DNA from: a virus
Strand: one strand, 5' to 3'
IMG/VR virus record: IMGVR_UViG_3300008952_000003
Location: 124,001 to 188,000 of that record
DNA length: 64,000 bases
The notes under the pieces were generated by a model. It ran no database searches. It was not told the DNA's origin and saw nothing but the letters and a program-made list of their open reading frames with translations. The position numbers and the translations under genes are program-made. This document shows positions 63,790 through 64,000 of the stretch, one piece after another; the first letter of the stretch is position 1, and the number at the start of each line of letters is the position of its first letter.

Positions 63790-63876
63790 ATGATATCTAA
63801 AATAGTTTTAATATTTTTTATTTTATGTATTGCATCTTTCATATGTTCGTGGTATAATATGACATGGATTGGTTGA
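63790..63876 (+). CDS. Membrane micropeptide
   Basis: 28 residues (MISKIVLIFFILCIASFICS...), one hydrophobic helix; GATCAAG upstream is a weak ribosome site. Overlaps the next frame. Confidence 0.35.
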   Translation: MISKIVLIFFILCIASFICSWYNMTWIG

Positions 63877-64000
63877 GCAAAGAAGTAATTGAGGAACTCA
63901 GATTGATCATCAAGCGTCAAACTTCCGTTCTCAAACAAGTTCAAGTTAGAAAAGAGGATGCTCTAGTCGAGTACGAGTTAAACAAAAAAATAGAAGATGA
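63864..64000 (+). CDS. Hypothetical helical protein, cut by the window end
   Basis: At least 45 residues (MDWLSKEVIEELRLIIKRQT...), charged helices; incomplete. It continues beyond the window. Confidence 0.4.
   Translation, partial: MDWLSKEVIEELRLIIKRQTSVLKQVQVRKEDALVEYELNKKIED

Overview
The window is a contiguous piece of a large virulent-looking tailed-phage genome. Every convincing gene is on the + strand, packed with ATGA/GTGA overlaps, and the replication set (gp32-like SSB, UvsX/RecA, T4-type 5'-3' exonuclease, DnaB/gp41 helicase, gp55-like sigma) is T4-like in style. No rRNA, ribosomal protein or bacterial housekeeping operon is present. No capsid, terminase or tail gene was recognised, so the window is probably only part of a bigger (possibly jumbo) genome. 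Lipoprotein signal peptides and a small beta-barrel outer-membrane-like protein point to a Gram-negative host; the style of the small conserved genes suggests a marine or aquatic phage (inference).

1-31 kb is metabolism, replication and protein quality control: a short exonuclease-less PolA, a tubulin-like protein, SSB, FKBP/SlyD-like isomerase, UvsX, a J-domain protein, FEN exonuclease, helicase, class II ribonucleotide reductase, GroES, a membrane-protein cluster (CPBP protease, DUF6356-like, HExxH protein, OMP), a full-length DnaE polymerase, a short PurA/PurZ-family synthetase, an Smr-like protein, an EcoRI-like endonuclease with an N6-adenine methyltransferase, a ParB-like protein, dUTPase, a CBS-less IMP dehydrogenase, ClpP, an L,D-transpeptidase-like protein and GroEL. 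Single -35/-10 promoters (TTGACA, 17 bp, TATATT or TATAAT) precede many of these units.

31-42 kb holds small conserved genes, then a surface/envelope group: two von Willebrand A (VWA) lipoproteins, one with Hydin-type repeats, a trypsin-like lipoprotein protease, a cupin, a eukaryotic-type phosphomannomutase and a nucleotidyltransferase.

42-57 kb is an accessory, probably early-expressed region. It is driven by nine copies of one unusual promoter with three TTGACA-like boxes at fixed spacing, plus one degenerate copy. It encodes tRNA-Ile(UAU), a second ParB-like protein, a zinc-knuckle protein, a MoxR/VWA pair, two structured RNAs (one laid out as a circularly permuted tRNA-like fold, one closed by a 23-bp stem with a predicted pseudoknot), and 21 tiny paralogous proteins with a 'PGDIV ... 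W.IVL' pattern. This paralogue array with its dedicated promoter family and RNAs is the best candidate for an undescribed system.

57-64 kb begins with a gp55-like sigma factor under a promoter containing an 18-bp perfect palindrome. Three small secreted lipoproteins, a CYTH protein and acidic proteins with a shared N-terminal 'KITKxRLxxII.E' tag follow. The acidic genes are preceded by an ACTATTTAT motif that may be the late promoter. Function calls rest on motif reading by eye; no database search was possible.
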